A DNA stretch of 64,000 nt, from NCBI GenBank assembly GCA_036897095.1, contig JAYMSP010000111.1:17364-81363 (forward strand), read 5' to 3'. The translations under genes were made by a program, and so were the position numbers. Positions 36,580-49,499 of the stretch are shown here, in pieces (the first letter of the stretch is position 1; each line of letters starts with the position of its first letter). This DNA comes from Plantago elongata (lineage: Eukaryota; Streptophyta; Magnoliopsida; Lamiales; Plantaginaceae). The notes beneath the pieces are model-generated. The model was not told the DNA's origin. It searched no databases and was given only the letters and a program-made list of their open reading frames with translations.

Positions 36580-37976
36580 GTGCTTATTTCCGTAATCTCT
36601 GACTTCTAGCTTGCCATTTCATTCTTTCCTTGTCTTGCAATACATCTAATGACCACTTTCTCCATTACAGGAAACTCTGTTGTTTCTGGATGAATGTGAC
36701 TATGGAAGGTGTATGTTTACGATACTATATTGGTGTTTCTCATCAAAGAAAAGAAAAGCTTATCTATTTGTTTGCTATTTTCTCTCTTTGCAGATTTAAT
36801 TTTCAGCCCTTACTTGTGAAGTTCATTTAATGTACAAGAAGAGGAAAATGCACCTCAGAGTATGACCACCCCCTGTTAGTCAATATTTCCAAATCAAGTT
36901 TTGTTTTTGTATTAGATGTTATATTACATGGCTACATGCACTCGTATGTACATATTCATCCATGGCTTCTTCATAACTTTGTGAAAGAAATGCTACGTGC
37001 ATACATTGGAAGACAACCCCGTGGAATTTTTTTAGTGATGTTAGCCCCCTTTTGCTCAGTATATGATTACATATAATATGATGTGCCTCTGTTTTCCTTT
37101 TCGGGCTACTAGGTTCCTATAGTATTCCCATTGAAGTGGTATAAATTATCAGAGTAGAGACTTTGTGCCATGTAAGTTGGTTTAACATTGTTAAATTTTC
37201 CTTGCGGTTTTGGATATTGTAATCTTATACTTTAGTATATATTTTTTCGTGGGCATGTTTTACAAATCATCATTAGACATGTCAATTCACTTTGACATGC
37301 TTATATGTTGGTTCATCATAGATGAAGAACATTTTAATTCACTAATAATCAACCTTTAAACAGAGACTCTAAAGTTATCAAACATAAGAATCAATCTAGC
37401 ATATATATGATGAATTTGGATCACTTGAGCTCCCTTAATGTATATTTAGTTCGATTTAGGCAAGCGTTAAAGGATAAAAAATTTGGCCTTGATAATTCAA
37501 TCGTTATTCTTTTTCGTGGGATTAGAGTTTTACATCATGTTTATGCTTTTTAGGTCAAAAGCAGATTTTTTGTGCAGGTGATCCCCATGATTAATCTGGG
37601 AGTTCGAGATCACTATAAGAATGATGCATGAGCATTGAGAATAGAGAGCTCCGGATTATCACAGAACAGTTCCATAAATTCTTTTCCATGTAAGCCTATT
37701 CTGTTTCTCTCCCCTGATACGATTTCATTCAGTGTAATGAAAAGACGACACAAGTCTTAGCCCAACAGTAGGCATGCTTATTCTATTGCGAAAGAGATCT
37801 GAATGACTGATAGTGCATTGAAGGTTGGTATCTGCTTATTCGATTATTCCAGTTTGAATTTCCAACTAACTAGGATCAAGAAATAATATAGGCTTCAGCT
37901 CCTGTGATCAAGGTGCTTTCTCACCAATATTTGCAATCACATTATTTCAAGAAAACACTTCAATTGCAAGATCAAA
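36580..37976. other. Spacer of the inverted repeat
   Basis: About 1.4 kb of non-coding DNA between the two arms. No open frame, terminal repeat or RNA gene was recognised. Confidence 0.4.
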
Positions 37977-38094
37977 AACATGAAAGGAAAATCAAATAGA
38001 GTATCGCATCGCACCTGAGATTTACATGAGCAGATAGGACGACATCAATATACCTATAGCATATTCGACTTCAACTACAGAGTTATGAAACAAC
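37977..38094 (-). repeat. Right arm of a long inverted repeat
   Basis: Reverse complement of 36457-36579. Shared blocks include tcctatctgctcat and gttgtttcataactctg. Confidence 0.7.
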
Positions 38095-38764
38095 TAACTT
38101 GTTTATGAACCCATGGAGGGATGCATTTGATGCGTGAAGTTGCTATTACGTTTTGTCTACGTAAAAGTCAAGCCAGTAGATATACTTGAACAAAGCGCAT
38201 ATATTACCTCAAAATAAGATTATTACATTGAAATTGATTTCCAAAAACATACATTTGTGAACATTCTCGACTTGTACTATACACTAAACTAGATAAAATA
38301 TTTAATCCTTATAATTTATTACAAGAATGAATAAATAAAATATAGTTCACTTTACACCGAACTAGCTAGATCACTAGTAAGAAAATAAACGCCATTACAA
38401 TAATTACCAAATCGTAGATTACCAAGATTCAATTTTGAATACCATGGGTGAGTAGTTTTGTTGACGTTCGAGTTTGAAAAAGAGTAATCATCATAATCCA
38501 CAGATAAAATAAAGCAGAAGTCGCCACCTTCTTCTGCTTTTCTCATAATCAGCACCACTAGATGGAAATGCTACTCTGTAACAAAGTTAACGATGGCACT
38601 TGTCACTCAACCCAAGCAACCACCTGTGCTTCTCTACAGTCTCCTCTACAGTCTCCTCTACTTCTATCTCTTGTGTGATACTATAATAGACCCCAAAAAA
38701 GGAAACAGAAACCAAAAGTCATTTTGCACCTCCCAATTGATCATCATCATCATCATCATTATCA
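38095..38764. promoter_or_regulatory. Promoter and leader of sucrose synthase
   Basis: Upstream of the ATG is a pyrimidine-rich leader with a threefold tctcctctacag repeat (about 38630-38662) and an atcatcatc microsatellite (about 38740-38758). No convincing TATA box was fixed. Confidence 0.4.
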
Positions 38765-41700
38765 ATGGCTACCCCAAAATTGTCGAAATTACCTAGCATG
38801 AGGGAGAGAGTTGAAGACACTCTCTCTGCTCATCGCAACCAGCTCGTCTCTCTCCTTTCCCGGTACTCTACTGCTAGTGTATAACAATTTCAATTTCACC
38901 TATCTTTTGTTGCTTTTTTTTGCTAAACGGACGACCGAGTTGGAGGGAACCGTTTTATTAACTGAGCTACACTTCGTCGTCATTTTTTGTTGCTTCATAA
39001 TTATGATTGTTGAGTTATTTGATTGTTGAGTTATTGATTTGTATGGTTATGAAGATATGTTGCTCAGGGTAAGGGCTTGTTGCAGCCGCATCACCTCATC
39101 GAGGAGGTGGAGAATGTCTGTGGCCACGATTCCGCCATGAAAGTCATCAGTGAAGGCCCTTTCAGTGAAGTATTGAAGACTGCACAGGTTATTTCTCTCT
39201 CTATCTCTTATGCACAAGCTTATCAGCTCGATGAGTTTATCGACTTAGCTGATCTATAACCTTGTCAAATACTATTTGTTTTTAGATTATTGAGCTACCT
39301 GATCTGATAAACTTGTCGAATACTATTTGTTTTTAGATTATCAGTTAAGCTAACCAATCATGAGTATTGAACTAGCTAAGCTTGTCTAATACTATTTGTA
39401 TTTAGATTATCAGTTAACACTTAAGCTACACAATCAATTACGAGCTACAAACTACTATCAAGCTAGTTTTGCTAAAGAGAGCCTAAATATTTTGTTTACC
39501 ACTGATTACTCCGTTTAGTACTGCTACAGAATTCTAGATAGCTTGTGAAGATGTTCTGATTTTAGTTTTGGGGTTTACTGTGTTCGCTGTGAATATATTT
39601 GTCTATTCCTTCAGTTCCAATCAATTCTATATATTTAGGTGCGTCTCAATCAACTATAGCTTCACTAGTAAACTCTCATCTCATGTCACTACTTTGTTAG
39701 GGGTGCTACTAAAACTAATTAAACCAATGAATGCACATGAACCTCCTAAAAGTTCATCGAAAACCAGATGTATGCAGTCATTGGGATGGATGGAAACACC
39801 GTTTCAGATCATTTATTACTAGTAGTATAAAATTTGAGATAGTTTATGATCTGGTTTTATTTTTTGGGGTTCGAGCGGTTTCTGTGTATCTTGTGCCTAT
39901 GTGAATGTTCAATTCTATATTGTTTATATAAGCATTTCATATCTTTAGCTAATTTCTGCAATGTGCGAGTCTTTTGAGGACTGTTATGGTTTCTCCTATG
40001 CAGTGTGTATGATCTGTGATCTTGTTTTCTAATGTAACGTTAATATTACATAGATAGTTCTCCGGTTTATTGCTTTTGGAACTGTACATGGCATATTGAC
40101 GTGTTGTAATTTACCTGCTGTTGAGGATATTGTATTATTGGATTGAACTTGCTTTGTGGTTTTCTTATTCCATGACAGGAAGCAATAGTTTTACCCCCAT
40201 TTGTTGCTATGGCTATTCGTCCTAGGCCTGGTGTTTGGGAGTATGTGCGCGTCAATGTTGAGGAACTCAGTGTTGATGAGATGACAGTGTCTGAATATTT
40301 ACGATTCAAGGAAGAACTTGTAAATGGGCAGTATGTGATGTCTAATCATCTCAGCAGTTCTGTTTTCCCATTTAGTACTCTTTAACTTTATAGCCCTGAT
40401 GACATATCCTTGCAATGTATTTTAGGAGTCACGATCCCTATGTCCTCGAACTTGATTTTGAGCCATTCAATGCAAATTTTCCTCGCCCAACCCGGTCGTC
40501 ATCTATCGGCAATGGGGTCCAATTTCTCAATCGACATCTCTCTTCCATCTTGTTTCGTAACAAGGAATGCTTGGAGCCATTACTTGATTTCCTCAGAGTA
40601 CACAGATACAAAGGACATGTACGTGCGGTCATTATGCAGAATTGCACACTGCCTCCAAACCAATTAAGTTCACATGATTTTTCTAAGCGCATTTATTGGT
40701 TTATGCTAACTGGAAATAAACCAGTCCTTATAAACTTGTCTGCAGAATATTTAAGTTTGTTGTAACATATCATCGAGCAAATATAATTCGGTCCACTTGC
40801 TAGGTTGTGAACTTTTATGCTTTGAACTGCATAGGTGCTAATGTTGAATGATCGGATACAAAGCACATCCAGGCTTGTGTCCTCATTGACAAAGGCTGAA
40901 GATCATATTTCCAAACTACCACCAGATACGCCCTATTCTGAATTTGAGTACAAGTGAGTTTCAATTCAAATTTTCATTCTCACTAAATATTGTCACTAAT
41001 CCCACATAATAACATTTTTGTCTTCTATATTTTCTTGGTCATACAGACTGCAAGAAATGGGCTTTGAGAAAGGTTGGGGTGATACTGCTGCCTCTGTTTT
41101 GGATATGATGCACCTCCTGTCGGATATACTTCAGGCCCCAGATGCATCCACTCTGGAGGCCTTTCTTGGTAGACTACCCATGGTGTTTAATGTTGTCATT
41201 TTGTCCCCGCATGGATATTTTGGCCAAGCAAATGTCTTAGGTTTGCCTGACACTGGCGGTCAGGTAATATTTTTTATCATTTTCAATAGATATAATTGCG
41301 GACTACCGTGAATGAGCATTTGCACTTGTCACAGCTCTGGCAACCTCTAATGTTGCATTAAGAGCTGCACATTGTGGGCTGGATTTTACAATGAAATTAG
41401 AATCTGGCAGTGAGAATATGTGACTTTCATTTTACATTTCAGAAGCTATATCCTACAGGGCCGTCTCGGAGATAGATTTAAGGGACCCTGTGTCAATTCT
41501 TAAAATAAGGTCTTGACTAATAGCAATGTAAACTTTATTATTTTTTTAAATGCATAAAAGATTAATAAAAACGTAAAAATTATAATTTTAATGGGTTTAT
41601 CTTCAGTCGGGATCAAATCTATGTTTTAAGAGAAAATTGAATAAAATAGAAAATATGGAGATAAAGCATGAAGAATGAATATAATAGGACAAATGGTGAT

Positions 41701-44700
41701 AGAGGGAGAGATAGTGATGGGAAGATGAAGTTGGGACGGACGAAAAATGAATGCGGGAAGATAAACGGAATGGAGGGAGTATTATATTATGAAAAAAAAT
41801 CATATTTGTAAATATTATGTTAAAAGATACTAGTAAAACAACATATTGAAAATGTGAAAAACATAAAAATATATGAAAATGTCAAAAATCACTATAACCG
41901 CAAAATAACGTTTAACCAAAAAACGCATATTATTACTAGATAAGAAGTTCGAAAAATATAAATATTTCAAATAATAATGAAAGAGAAAATTATTTTTCAC
42001 TCTTATATTTAGTTTTCATAAAATTATTATGAAAATAATATATATCTAATTTTAACATGTAAAAGGAATAAATAAAGGAGTAGAGAACAAAGGAGTAAGG
42101 AAATTAAAAGAAATGGGGATCTTGAGTGTAGTACTTGTGACCTTTTATACAAAACAACCTCTCAAAAACCCATGTCATGTCATGGCCACTAAACCACTAT
42201 ATTGCTATAATATTCTTGAGAGTTCATAATTTGTTAGACTCATGTGTGATAGTCCTGCATTGTTGTATACTAATTGTACATTTTTATATTTTCGCAACTT
42301 CACAAATAAATGCGATGTACAATTATTATGCAATAATATACAATTTGTAAAAATACACGAAACAAATAAAAATTCACAATTTGCATATAACACCGTACAA
42401 TTAATATACAATAATGCAAAGCTCTCACACTCACAAATCATGAACTATTGCAAATTTTTGTAAATATTCTTTTACATTTTATATATACATATAGATTTAG
42501 AGATCTAATATGGGGCCCTTAATTTAGGGGGGGCCTGTGCGGTTGGCTCATCCCGCACAGGGCCTTAGCCGGGCCTGATATACGATTAGAGAATTTGCAC
42601 GTTAATTGAATTCATGTAATTCTGAGCATAACAAATGTCCTGGTTTTGATTTAACTGTGTGGCTACTAAAATCAGCAAGAATGGAGAATAAATTTCATAC
42701 AATCATTTATTCTGTTTAACCATGTGTTCTGAACTTTGGTGGGGTATTCGTTTTTTCCAGATCATTTTATACAATCATTTATTCTGTTTAACCACATGTT
42801 CTGAACTTTGGTGGGGTATTTGTTTTTTGCAGATCGTATATATACTAGATCAAGTACGTGCCTTGGAGAAAGAGATGATTCAAAGAATAAAGAAGCAAGG
42901 GTTGGATATCGCTCCTCGGATTCTCATTGTAAGTTCATGTAACTTGATCAAATTTCTTATTCTTACAAAGGATGATGAAGATGTGGTCATCTTGATATTA
43001 TGTTTCACTTTTTCAGGTCACTCGTTTAATACCTGATGCAAAGGGCACCACATGCAACCAGCGTCTTGAGAAAATAACTGGATGTGAGCATTCACATATT
43101 CTACGCATTCCCTTCAGAACAGATACGGGGGTTCTTCGTCAGTGGATTTCAAGATTTGATGTCTGGCCTTACCTAGAAAAATTTACGGAGGTAAACTCAC
43201 GATTAAACGTAATTGCTTATTTTACAAGATCTTTTAAATTCCATTTCATCTTATTTTTTACTACTGGAAACCGTTATTATCACAGCACCTTACTTGATAG
43301 TTTGGAATATGATTCCATCTTGAACACATCATGAACTGCATCTGATTTATGAGAGTTTCTGTTATGATCACTTGTGCAAAAACAAATTAGGGTGTCATGA
43401 TCCTAATGGATTAAAGAAATTACCATGGTTCTCCAAGGGTTAAAATAAATACAAAATACCCCCTGAATGATAAAAAATGTGCATGAAACCCCCAAGTTGC
43501 TAGTGCCAAACCCGTGAATTGCTGACTCACCGCTTCATGCATGGAGCATGGATGAGTAAACCCACACTCCCACAGGTTCAACCGTTCAAGTGTTGAACAC
43601 CCAACAACATTAGGATAAATTGTGAAAATCCATTGTCATTGGGTGTCACCTTGAAACCTGTGGCTTTCTGTTTTGTAAATGTGCTTCTGCAAGACTTGGG
43701 ACAAAACAAGTGTTCGCCCTATTGGTATAAGGGCGGTGACACATTCTTACTCATGACTTGCAAAATGCAAATCATTATGGCATCTTATTATGAATTTGAT
43801 GCAGTCCAGATCTTAAAGATTTTTTTGTTTTTTTTTTTTGAAATGGCTAAAGATTGACTCGAACCCCTGATCTATTAGTTGGAGGTGCTTCGTTGTCCTT
43901 AAACTTGATTTTAAGCTTGCTACTGTTTTATGGGTTGTAGTGCGTTTCCTTTATCATTGAGTTTGAAAATCTGATTTTAGCTGATCTAATTCAAAATCAA
44001 CCATTGCTGATGATAACATGCCTTGTATAATTCTTTGAACCACGTTTCTTACTTGTAAACTGCGGTTCAATTATTAGAGGCATCCTGCCACTTGAGTTCA
44101 ACATGGAATGTTATAAACTTAGCGGAACTTTTATTTTGTCTTAGGATGCAATGCGTGAAATTTCTGCAGAGTTACAAGCTGTACCAAATTTTATCATTGG
44201 CAACTACAGTGATGGGAACTTGGTCGCTTCCTTATTATCATACAAGATGGGTGTCACTCAGGTAAAGATCGATAGCTCTTATATTTCGGTGTCATGATAA
44301 AGTTAGTTGCATGAAGTAAAAATTCTTACCTTTTTCCATTTACAGTGTACAATTGCGCATGCCTTGGAGAAAACGAAATATCCAGAGTCTGACACCTACT
44401 GGAAGAACTTTGAAGATAAATATCATTTCTCATGTCAATTCACTGCTGATATAATTGCTATGAATCATTCAGATTTTATAATTACGAGTACATACCAAGA
44501 AATTGCTGGAACGTAAGTAACTGAGTTCCTGTCGCTTTTCTGCTTTTTTTTTTTTTTTTTGAGGTTGCTTTACTGCTTTTAATATTCTCTAATTGTCCAC
44601 TTGGCCACTTCAAATTTATGAAATTAACCAGCACTGATCTACTTCCTCATCAAGGGTCCCATTTGATTTTTGTGGACTTTCCTTAAACTCCGTTTGACTA

Positions 44701-47525
44701 TAATCAATTCTAAATCATAATGAAAAAATAAATTAAAAGAATTATATGATGCAAGTATAATCATTATACGTCCACAAAAAAAGAATTGAATTAATTTTAC
44801 TATATGAATTATAGATTCAGGATTACTTTGGTTAATAAAACTCTTAACAAAAATCAAAAGTGAAGTGTAAATTTGTGGACTATGCTCCTAATAGTTGGTT
44901 GGATCATGATTGCACATCGAATACGTATTCTATCATGTTTTAAAACATAAGTATTTTGATATAGTTGCATGTAGAGTTTTCATCAAGTGAATTTCTGGAT
45001 TGATCTACTTTTGATCTTCTCAACTGGAAAAAAGCTAGTACTCCACAGCAGTGCATCTATTGAGATTTACCTGTAAAGTAGAGGAAAACAAGAGATGATT
45101 ATCCCTCCAATCGATCACCATACCAGTTACCTGCCTTAGAAAGCCTTGGTGCACCGGAAGGAGTCCTAGTCCCAAGAGCCATGCAAGGCGTTCTGTTCTG
45201 TGAGAATATCACCTGTAGTATTTCAACTAAATTTGCCATGTTTCACAATATGAAAATCAAATAAAGTTATGGTGTGGAGTTTTCCTGTGAAGATCCTTGC
45301 CTCATTCTCTTATATATCGTCTTTTAAATAATTAATTCGATGGTTGTACTCTTGCTTTCAGGAAGGATACTGTTGGTCAGTATGAAAGTCACACAGCTTT
45401 CACGTTACCAGGTTTATACCGTGTTGTCCATGGGGTTGATGTTTTTGATCCCAAGTTCAACATAGTTTCACCAGGAGCAGATGAAAGCATATATTTTCCA
45501 TATTCAGACAAGGAGAGACGACTAAGTTCGTTTCATGAAACCCTTGACAAGTTGCTCTTTGATCCTGAGCAGAACGATGAACACATGTAAGTTTACTGAT
45601 AACATTGCATTTTCATTGTAAAGCAAACTTTAGTTTATTCATTTATGTTTTCATGAAATATGTAATTTTTTCAAATGAACAGATTTTATTGGTTTTTAGC
45701 TTGAACTTTCGCAAGTATTCACGTTACCGCTAAAGTAGAAATTGCATAAGAGATTATTTTATCTACAGTCTAGAAACAGACAAATCACTCCTCTCCGAGC
45801 CTTTGGCCAATGGCCACAGATTACTTATTATCTGTGAATCTTAGTAATATCGGTGTTTAAGCATAATCCCTTTTTCTGGCTACAGTGGAATATTGAAAGA
45901 TCCATCAAAGCCTGTAATTTTCTCTATGGCGAGGCTTGACCGAGTCAAAAACATTACTGGCCTGGTAGAGATGTATGCCAAAAATGCCAAGTTACGAGAA
46001 TTGGCTAATGTTGTCGTGGTGGCGGGTTATAATAATGTAAAGCAGTCGAGTGATAGAGAAGAAATAGCAGAAATTGAGAAGATGCATACTCTTATCAAGC
46101 AATACAATTTGGATGGCCAGTTGCGCTGGATTAAATCACAGACGAATCGAGCACGCAACGGTGAACTCTACCGTTACATAGCTGACATGAGGGGCATTTT
46201 TGTCCAGGTAATGAGGTTGAATTTTAGTCTACTGTTGTTTCTCCAGTTGCCACCTCTTTGGTATTCTAATAAATCCCTTTTCCCTCTGTAGCCTGCATTG
46301 TATGAAGCTTTTGGACTGACAGTTGTAGAGGCAATGGGCTGTGGTCTTCCAACATTTGCAACGTGCCATGGTGGCCCACTGGAGATTATTGAAGATGGTA
46401 CTTCCGGGTTTCACATTGATCCATATCATCCTGATAAAGCCTCTACCCTCATGGCAGATTTTTTTCAAAGATGCAAGGAAGACTCGAACTACTGGGTGAA
46501 ACTATCTGAAGCTTCCATCCGGAGAATTCAAGAGAAGTAAGTTCTTATGCAAGGAAAAAGATGATGCGACTGATCTAGTTCATTACCCACTCTTTTAACA
46601 GACTAAAATTGGCTTAGCTGGTCATTTGGTAGATGTCAGTATATTATTTTTTATATGTTACCATGAGAAACAATAGACTTAAAACAGTTTGTGCGTTCAC
46701 CAAAGCATGATCTTAGGGGCTCCAGTGGAGTGAATACAATAGGAGTGCCAACAAACATACAATGCTCGACTGGTTTAGTCATGTGAAGAACATTAGATGA
46801 GAAACTAAGGATAAAAGTAAAAACTAGCTTATGGAGTCTGATAATGCTTGATCTGGTGTAATTATCTGAAATGGATACTGGATGAGAAACCAAGGAAAAG
46901 AAAAACGCTAGCAAAAATAGGATATTTTTCTTCTAGAACTTGTGTGTTTGTTATAGGGAATTGGAGTCCCATATGTTTTGTGTTCTTACCAGTGGTCAGG
47001 CAGAGAGATAACCTGAAAGACTGCGTTGTTTTTTTATGCATAAAATCATCCCATTCTCTTGACTTCATAGTCCCTTTTTTGGTGTAGATATACATGGAAA
47101 ATTTACTCTGATAGGCTTCTTACTTTAGCTGGAGTTTATAGCTTCTGGAAGTATGCTTCAAAACTTGAGAGGCGTGAAACCCGTCGATATCTTGAGATGT
47201 TTTACATTCTCAAGTTCCGTGATTTGGTAAGTCAGTTCAATTTGAATATGTTCGCTTTCCATTTGAGATTTTGAGCGCCTTGGACGTCTTGTGACAGTGT
47301 CTCAAGTGATCAAGAATCTCACTATGCTGACTCTTTTGAGAGAGATCCTGATTGTTTTGTTTCGTCACTTGTCCAGATCACTGTACCAAGAATTCCGTAG
47401 AAGTATGATATTTGTGAAAGTTGTTTGCTTTGTTTTGGCTTTTGACAAAATCGTTGTTTCAGGTGAACTCTGTTCCTCTGACCGTAGAGAAGGATCCACT
47501 TGATATTCCAAACAGCACTTATTGA
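38765..47525 (+). CDS. SUS: Sucrose synthase
   Basis: Fifteen coding exons join in phase to 819 residues: 38765-38862, 39055-39187, 40179-40330, 40426-40618, 40835-40953, 41047-41263, 42833-42928, 43017-43190, 44145-44261, 44346-44512, 45362-45586, 45886-46207, 46292-46536, 47088-47226 and 47463-47525. The enzyme reversibly converts sucrose and UDP to fructose and UDP-glucose, feeding cellulose and starch synthesis in sinks. Residues 1-20 ([15 protein letters not shown]) keep the basic motif around Ser11 that calcium-dependent kinases phosphorylate in the family. [17 protein letters not shown] ends at Gln304. The GT-B catalytic half contains the E-X7-E motif (Glu676, Glu684 in [10 protein letters not shown]) and [12 protein letters not shown]. 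The protein ends [10 protein letters not shown]. Sequence is closest to dicot SUS of the SUS2/SUS3-like group by my reading. Intron 6 is unusual (separate entries). Confidence 0.97.
38910..38990 (-). mobile_element. SINE-like fragment in sucrose synthase intron 1
   Basis: The minus strand reads gtgtagctcagttaataaaa, an RNA polymerase III A-box-like word. It is shared with the fragment near 4410. A weak pair of B-box-like bases follows. The whole intron is 192 bp, so the piece makes up much of it. Confidence 0.35.
41456..42577. mobile_element. Non-autonomous DNA transposon (hAT-like) in sucrose synthase intron 6
   Basis: The left end CAGGGCCGTC and right end GCCGGGCCTG are imperfect inverted repeats. 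The flanks atatccta (41448-41455) and atatacga (42578-42585) agree at 6 of 8 bases, fitting an old 8-bp target duplication. Both ends are GC-rich against an AT-rich interior with no transposase. A smaller inverted repeat is nested at about 42218-42452. Confidence 0.6.
42218..42452. mobile_element. MITE nested in the intron 6 transposon
   Basis: The ends gagagttcataatttgt and acaaatcatgaactat are inverted and imperfect, with matching inner blocks (gtgtgatag...gcattgttgta against tacaataatgcaaagctctcacac). It has no coding frame of its own. Confidence 0.5.
42691..42834 (+). repeat. 72-bp tandem duplication of a 3' splice site
   Basis: Copy 1 (42691-42762) and copy 2 (42763-42834) differ at only a handful of bases. 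Each contains the polypyrimidine tract and AG acceptor (ttttttccag at 42751-42760, ttttttgcag at 42823-42832). The second acceptor gives the conserved reading IVYILDQ. Confidence 0.85.
43818..43905 (-). mobile_element. SINE-like fragment in sucrose synthase intron 8
   Basis: A T-rich run at 43818-43841 is the complement of a poly(A) tail. Beside it the minus strand carries the B-box-like GGGGTTCGAGTCAA. This suggests a tRNA-derived SINE, inserted in minus orientation. Confidence 0.4.
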
Positions 47526-49381
47526 GGTCAGCAGAGATCGGTTTTTCCCTCGATTTTGTGCATGGTGTAAAGAAATAAAGGTGGATATGTAATGTTTTAA
47601 CTTACAAGTAATCTAGAACATATTGGCTACCCTTCCTGCAGGATGGATCGTAATGGTACGTAATCGTTAAATAGTTGTGTACCAATAAATGCAAGGTGCC
47701 TCACGACTCGCCTGCTTCGCGTTTTGTTAATTTGATAATAATTATTATGTCTTTCTTGTATGGCCTTCATTTTAGTAATTCGGAGTGTTCCTTGCCTGGT
47801 GAGTGTATTTTCTTACTTCTTCTGCTTGCTTAACTATGCTTGCTCCAGGAAGGGGTGTTCCGGGTTTGCCTCTTTGATTTCCTTTGGTTTTAATTTTCTT
47901 AGCAATTGAACTTGGCAGCTGGGTTGAGTTAACTGGGAGTTTAATGCTATTCTAGTTTGGACATCACAACGGCCCAAAAGCAATTGTTCTTAGATGCCTG
48001 ACGTTGTGCAAACTTAGCCCGAGATGATATTTTAACCCAACAAGTATCCCTAGCGTGCACTGTGCAGGGGCAGATAGGGCTGTAAACCGTAAACGTGTGC
48101 TTGTCATTTTGCACTAAAATGTTCATGCGTCCGATGGGTAGGGATGGACGCAGAAAACATAGTCATGGGTATCGTTAAACATAATAAAAAGTAACAAATT
48201 ATGAACTATTAGATTTATACTTAATACAATAAATTTAGGTGTTCCATATTATTGTGTTTGAATTATATTTTTAGTAATTTTCAACGCATAAAAATTATGT
48301 TACATTACTTATTTATAGTAACTTTATATGCATAACAACCATAATATATAATTATATATTTAAAAAATTCTATCAATTAAATATATTATTTATTTATTCA
48401 TTCAATTAGTTCAATATCAGCAGAGCTTTGAGTATATTTTGTTGTTAAATTCTTTAAATCTTTTGACGAGATTCGTGTATTTTTAGTTAGATGTGTTTGT
48501 ACGGCTGAATATACGTTTTGATACTTTCTAATTTTATGGAAGATTTATAAATTAAATGGTTTCGTCCGTGAATAAACTAACTAATTACTATGACCAAAAT
48601 TCAGGGGGAGTAATTGATATCCCTTCTCACTTCCACTGTCCGTGCCTGCCGATGGGCATCTACCCGTTTGCAAGCCGAGATGCATATTTGTTTATTTCTG
48701 GCTTCGTACCTGTTAAGTTTCCGCTTTTATTTTTGGACCGTCCTAACTTCATCCGTGCAGTCAACCCTCCCTAACTCCTACTAAAACTCCAATTAGTAGG
48801 GAATCGGTAGTGCGGTTATGTTTTGGGTCGTAGGAGGTTGCTCGAGTCTTGCTATTTTCGCACTGACAAACACTGGTGCAGTTGCAGTGATTAATTATAG
48901 TTATAAATAATAGTAGGGTGCAGCTTTTTTGACCTTGACCAGCATGTTCTTCTCCTCTGAGGGCCTGTTGTAGAGGTTTTGATAATGAATCTCCCCTAAA
49001 TCCACTCACATCACGTGTTGTGCATTATTACCTCATATTGTCATTTTTATTATCTTCATTAAGATTTTCAATTTTCATTTATATTTATTTTTAGTTTAAT
49101 ATTAGAATATTCATACAGTAACTCAAAATTACATCTCATAACACTTAATTATATATAAAAGTATTCTTATTTTATTATTTTATGAAAATATTATTGTTTT
49201 ATTTTTCGAACTCAAAAAGTGTTTGAAAAATTTAAAATAGAACGGAGTAAATACGAGATAACGTTTCCCCAAATTGTTACTGATTCCCAACTGTCACCCA
49301 CTATGCCAACCACCCTATTTCTTCTTCTACCGTCTTCATCATTGCGAATTTGCATTCTACAACAACCATTGATTTTCAGGG
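47526..49381. other. 3' region of sucrose synthase and intergenic DNA
   Basis: AATAAA words at 47574-47579 and 47684-47689 are possible polyadenylation signals. From about 48100 the DNA is intergenic. The words gatgggtagggatgg (48134-48148) and gatgggcatctaccc (48651-48665) hint at the two ends of a small, decayed DNA transposon, which I cannot confirm. Confidence 0.4.
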
Positions 49382-49499
49382 TATGGACTTGCATATCACA
49401 AGACGGTTTCTCAGTTAAGACTCCACGTTCTTTTGGGAGTTATGGACTTGTATATCACAAGACGGTTTCTCAGTTAAGACTCCACGTTCTTTTGGGAGT
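49382..49499. repeat. 59-bp tandem duplication
   Basis: Two adjacent 59-bp copies (49382-49440, 49441-49499) begin tatggacttg and end tttgggagt. They differ at one base (c/t at position 11). Confidence 0.95.

Noticed and set aside
42722-43036. 104-codon frame as a separate gene
   Set aside because: It is sucrose synthase exon 7 plus the duplicated intron end and part of intron 7.
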